From NCBI RefSeq assembly GCF_019801465.1, contig NZ_JAHVJA010000001.1:806001-870000 (forward strand): a stretch of 64,000 bases of DNA, read 5' to 3'. Position 1 is the first letter of the stretch; every line of letters starts with the position of its first letter. Below, in pieces: positions 63,556 to 64,000 of the stretch. A program made the translations under genes and the position numbers. Under the pieces are notes generated by a model, which saw only the letters and a program-made list of their open reading frames with translations, searched no databases and was not told the origin of the DNA. Origin of the DNA: Leisingera daeponensis. GTDB lineage: Bacteria > Pseudomonadota > Alphaproteobacteria > Rhodobacterales > Rhodobacteraceae.

Positions 63556-63954
63556 TCACGACGGCAGCACGGCTGTAGCTTCGATTTCCACCTTGGCGTC
63601 ATCCTCTACCAGGGCGGAAACAACCACCATGGTCATCGCCGGGAAATGATAGCCCATCACTGCGCGGTAGGCTTTGCCCACTTCCGCCTGATGGGCCAGG
63701 TATTCTTCCTTGTCCGTCACAAACCAGGTGAGCCGGGTGATATCCTCAGCTGAACCGCCCGCGGCCTCGACCACCTCAAGAATGTTACGCAGTGCCTGGC
63801 TCATCTGCCCGATGAAGTCCTGAGCCTCAAACACCTGATCCGCGGTCCAACCGATCTGACCGCCGACGAACAGCAGCCTGCCCTCTGCCACCATGCCGTT
63901 GGCATAGCCTTTTGCGGGCTTCCACCCTTCGGGATGCACGCTGATGGCCGGCAT
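63556..63954 (-). CDS. RidA family protein, non-archetypal
   Basis: The 132-residue protein has the RidA fold pattern (GRLLFVGGQIGWTADQ, QMSQALRNILEVVEAAGGSAEDITRLTWFVTD). RidA proper deaminates enamines and uses a conserved arginine in the strand before the C-terminus; the corresponding segment here reads EDDAKVEIEATAVLP with no arginine, so deaminase activity is doubtful. RutC, in another pyrimidine pathway, belongs to the same fold. Placement next to preTA suggests a link to pyrimidine breakdown. Confidence 0.8.
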   Translation of the reverse strand: MPAISVHPEGWKPAKGYANGMVAEGRLLFVGGQIGWTADQVFEAQDFIGQMSQALRNILEVVEAAGGSAEDITRLTWFVTDKEEYLAHQAEVGKAYRAVMGYHFPAMTMVVVSALVEDDAKVEIEATAVLPS

Positions 63955-64000
63955 GGCGGAACTCCTTTTCTGATAACTGCCTGGGCTGACCTTAGCGCCG

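Noticed and set aside
63440-63578. A short plus-strand frame MTREVLKFPGNCGF before the RidA-family gene
   Set aside because: It overlaps the RidA gene end, has no ribosome site and no similarity I recognise.

Overview
This GC-rich window carries a Rhodobacterales (Roseobacter-group, Ruegeria/Phaeobacter/Leisingera-like) chromosome segment. That call rests on gene order and protein style: yajC-secD-secF running into ccmABC, a heterotetrameric sarcosine oxidase operon, a TRAP transporter, an acetate module and a reductive pyrimidine catabolism cluster. The genes look like a normal core/accessory chromosome. I see no transposase, phage gene, CRISPR array, rRNA or tRNA.

Layout. 1-5588 (minus): protein export (yajC, secD, secF), a TSUP permease and a Mth938-like protein, then cytochrome c maturation ABC genes (ccmA, ccmB, start of ccmC). 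5901-7853 (plus): a small SET-domain protein and serS, each with a strong terminator. 7929-13899 (minus): a lysine-tailed helix-hairpin-helix protein, a fatty acid desaturase, a MarC protein, then der, bamB-like and yfgM-like genes in the conserved outer-membrane-assembly order. 14188-19136 (plus): an RND efflux pair. 19387-26609: an Atm1-type ABC exporter, a LysM protein, a LOG-family hydrolase convergent with rarD, a host-attachment-family protein with a 64-residue partner, Fe-type superoxide dismutase and a secreted hypothetical protein.

26798-32590 (minus): sarcosine oxidase soxB-(small membrane protein)-soxD-soxA-soxG. 32779-34724 (plus): ccmI, ruvX and a DUF1289 protein. 34725-35304 is a lower-GC island with two palindromic elements and an 80-residue membrane protein. 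35305-38055 (minus): a PhyH-type dioxygenase, a second TSUP permease and dusA. 38218-41367 (minus): TRAP transporter dctP-dctQ-dctM. 41862-50717 (plus): an acetate module of acsA, adk, a DUF4212/sodium:solute symporter pair, a cNMP-CBS-DUF294 protein, a two-TM hypothetical and a membrane-anchored sensor-like protein fused to a DEDDh exonuclease.

51252-63954 holds pyrimidine degradation. preT-preA (dihydropyrimidine dehydrogenase), a dihydropyrimidinase and an M20 amidohydrolase (beta-ureidopropionase type) give the three steps of the reductive pathway. An NMT1/ThiXYZ-type ABC transporter probably brings in the substrate. A RutR-like TetR regulator is divergent from the amidohydrolase, and an exact match to the RutR consensus lies between them. 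A weaker copy lies in front of preT. Two small membrane proteins, one of them only 59 residues, sit inside the ABC operon and are joined by 4-nt start/stop overlaps to each other and to the permease.

The observations I rate highest are the sensor-exonuclease next to the DUF294 protein and acetate symporter, the two coupled small membrane proteins in the ABC operon, and the RutR-like operator pair. Gene functions come from recognising families by eye; no search was run.
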